Below are positions 63,591 through 64,000 of a DNA stretch of 64,000 nt, piece by piece. Position numbers and translations under genes: made by a program. Below the pieces are notes generated by a model. It had not been told where the DNA came from and did no database searches. It saw only the letters and a program-made list of their open reading frames with translations. The stretch covers positions 6,325,001 through 6,389,000 of the forward strand of contig NC_003075.7 of the NCBI RefSeq assembly GCF_000001735.4. The letters are read 5' to 3'. Origin of the DNA: Arabidopsis thaliana. Lineage: Eukaryota; Streptophyta; Magnoliopsida; Brassicales; Brassicaceae. Positions within the stretch are counted from its first letter, which is position 1. The number at the start of each line of letters is the position of its first letter.

Positions 63591-64000
63591 TTATGGGCTT
63601 TTGCCCGAAATCTAAGTATGGTAACTAAAAATAAGGGCATAAAAACATCCACATTGGTGTACACTCTTAAAAAAGTAGTTAGTATAATTTATTATAAAAG
63701 CTAATATTATTGGGTAATATTAGAAAATAATCATAGAATTGAAAAGAATGAAGTAAGTAATCATTGTCAGTTTGTATGTGAGTAAATAACCTTATGACGA
63801 CATAAGAAAATACAAAAATGTTCTCGCAAGTTGAACCAAAAGCAAGAGTATGAGAATAGCATGATATTTAAAAAAAAAGTGACATTTTATAATGTGTTAT
63901 GAGAAAAAATAGCATGTTGACAGAGAAAGATTTCCACTTATCACGTGTAATTCAAAAAAGTAGCATGGTACAAAAGAAAATAACATACAATTTAAAATGA
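63591..64000. other. AT-rich DNA, possible further MITE edge
   Basis: AAGGGCATAAAAACATCCACATTGGTG near 63633 resembles the start of another Tourist-like element. The matching end is outside the window or lost. No gene. Confidence 0.35.

Overview
The window is a plant nuclear sequence: AT-rich, with short introns bounded by GT/AG, plant gene families, and a dense load of plant transposon relics. I recognise the order ATL RING pair, phytolongin, DET1, F-box gene, hAT element, neprosin-domain pair, B-box gene, HSP22.0, fructokinase, two wound/hypoxia-induced small proteins and three cupins as Arabidopsis thaliana chromosome 4, about At4g10150 to At4g10300. That assignment is from memory. The exon coordinates were worked out by hand from splice consensus and reading frame, and every model listed as a CDS closes in frame.

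Layout. 1-18.9 kb: two tandem RING-H2 genes (ATL7 at 3.1 kb, ATL59 at 11.0 kb) within degenerate local repeats. This part also holds a 5'-truncated LINE flanked by about 0.73-0.78 kb direct repeats, a hAT-like element with a nested Helitron-like segment, and a copia LTR relic. 19-24.2 kb: phytolongin PHYL1.1 and the ten-exon DET1 gene, both on the + strand. 24.2-25.8 kb: an Emigrant-type MITE, then a second MITE that carries a third element inside it. 25.9-30.9 kb: an intact F-box gene, then a tandem F-box relic split by a 3 kb hAT transposon with a decayed transposase. 31.4-40.5 kb: a tandem pair of seven-exon neprosin-domain genes; the first has a SINE in its last intron and a one-base deletion near its end. 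40.8-43.7 kb: a PIF/Harbinger-type element carrying only the Myb/NAM-associated ORF, and a 3' F-box fragment. 44-50.1 kb: BBX23 (-), HSP22.0 (+), fructokinase (-), and two divergent small wound/hypoxia genes. 50.2-61 kb: three cupin genes that share one intron position, separated by relic-rich spacers. 61-64 kb: a 715-bp tandem duplication and a Tourist-like MITE.

The genes do not form an operon or a pathway cluster. Links worth noting are local tandem families (ATL, F-box, neprosin, DUF3774, cupin). DET1 and BBX23 both belong to light signalling. HSP22.0 and the two small hypoxia genes have recognisable stress elements upstream. I did not find a convincing new biological system. The more unusual signals are the long duplication around the LINE, the decoy copy of an exon start inside a cupin intron, the nested transposons, and a 29-bp minisatellite just upstream of a cupin gene.
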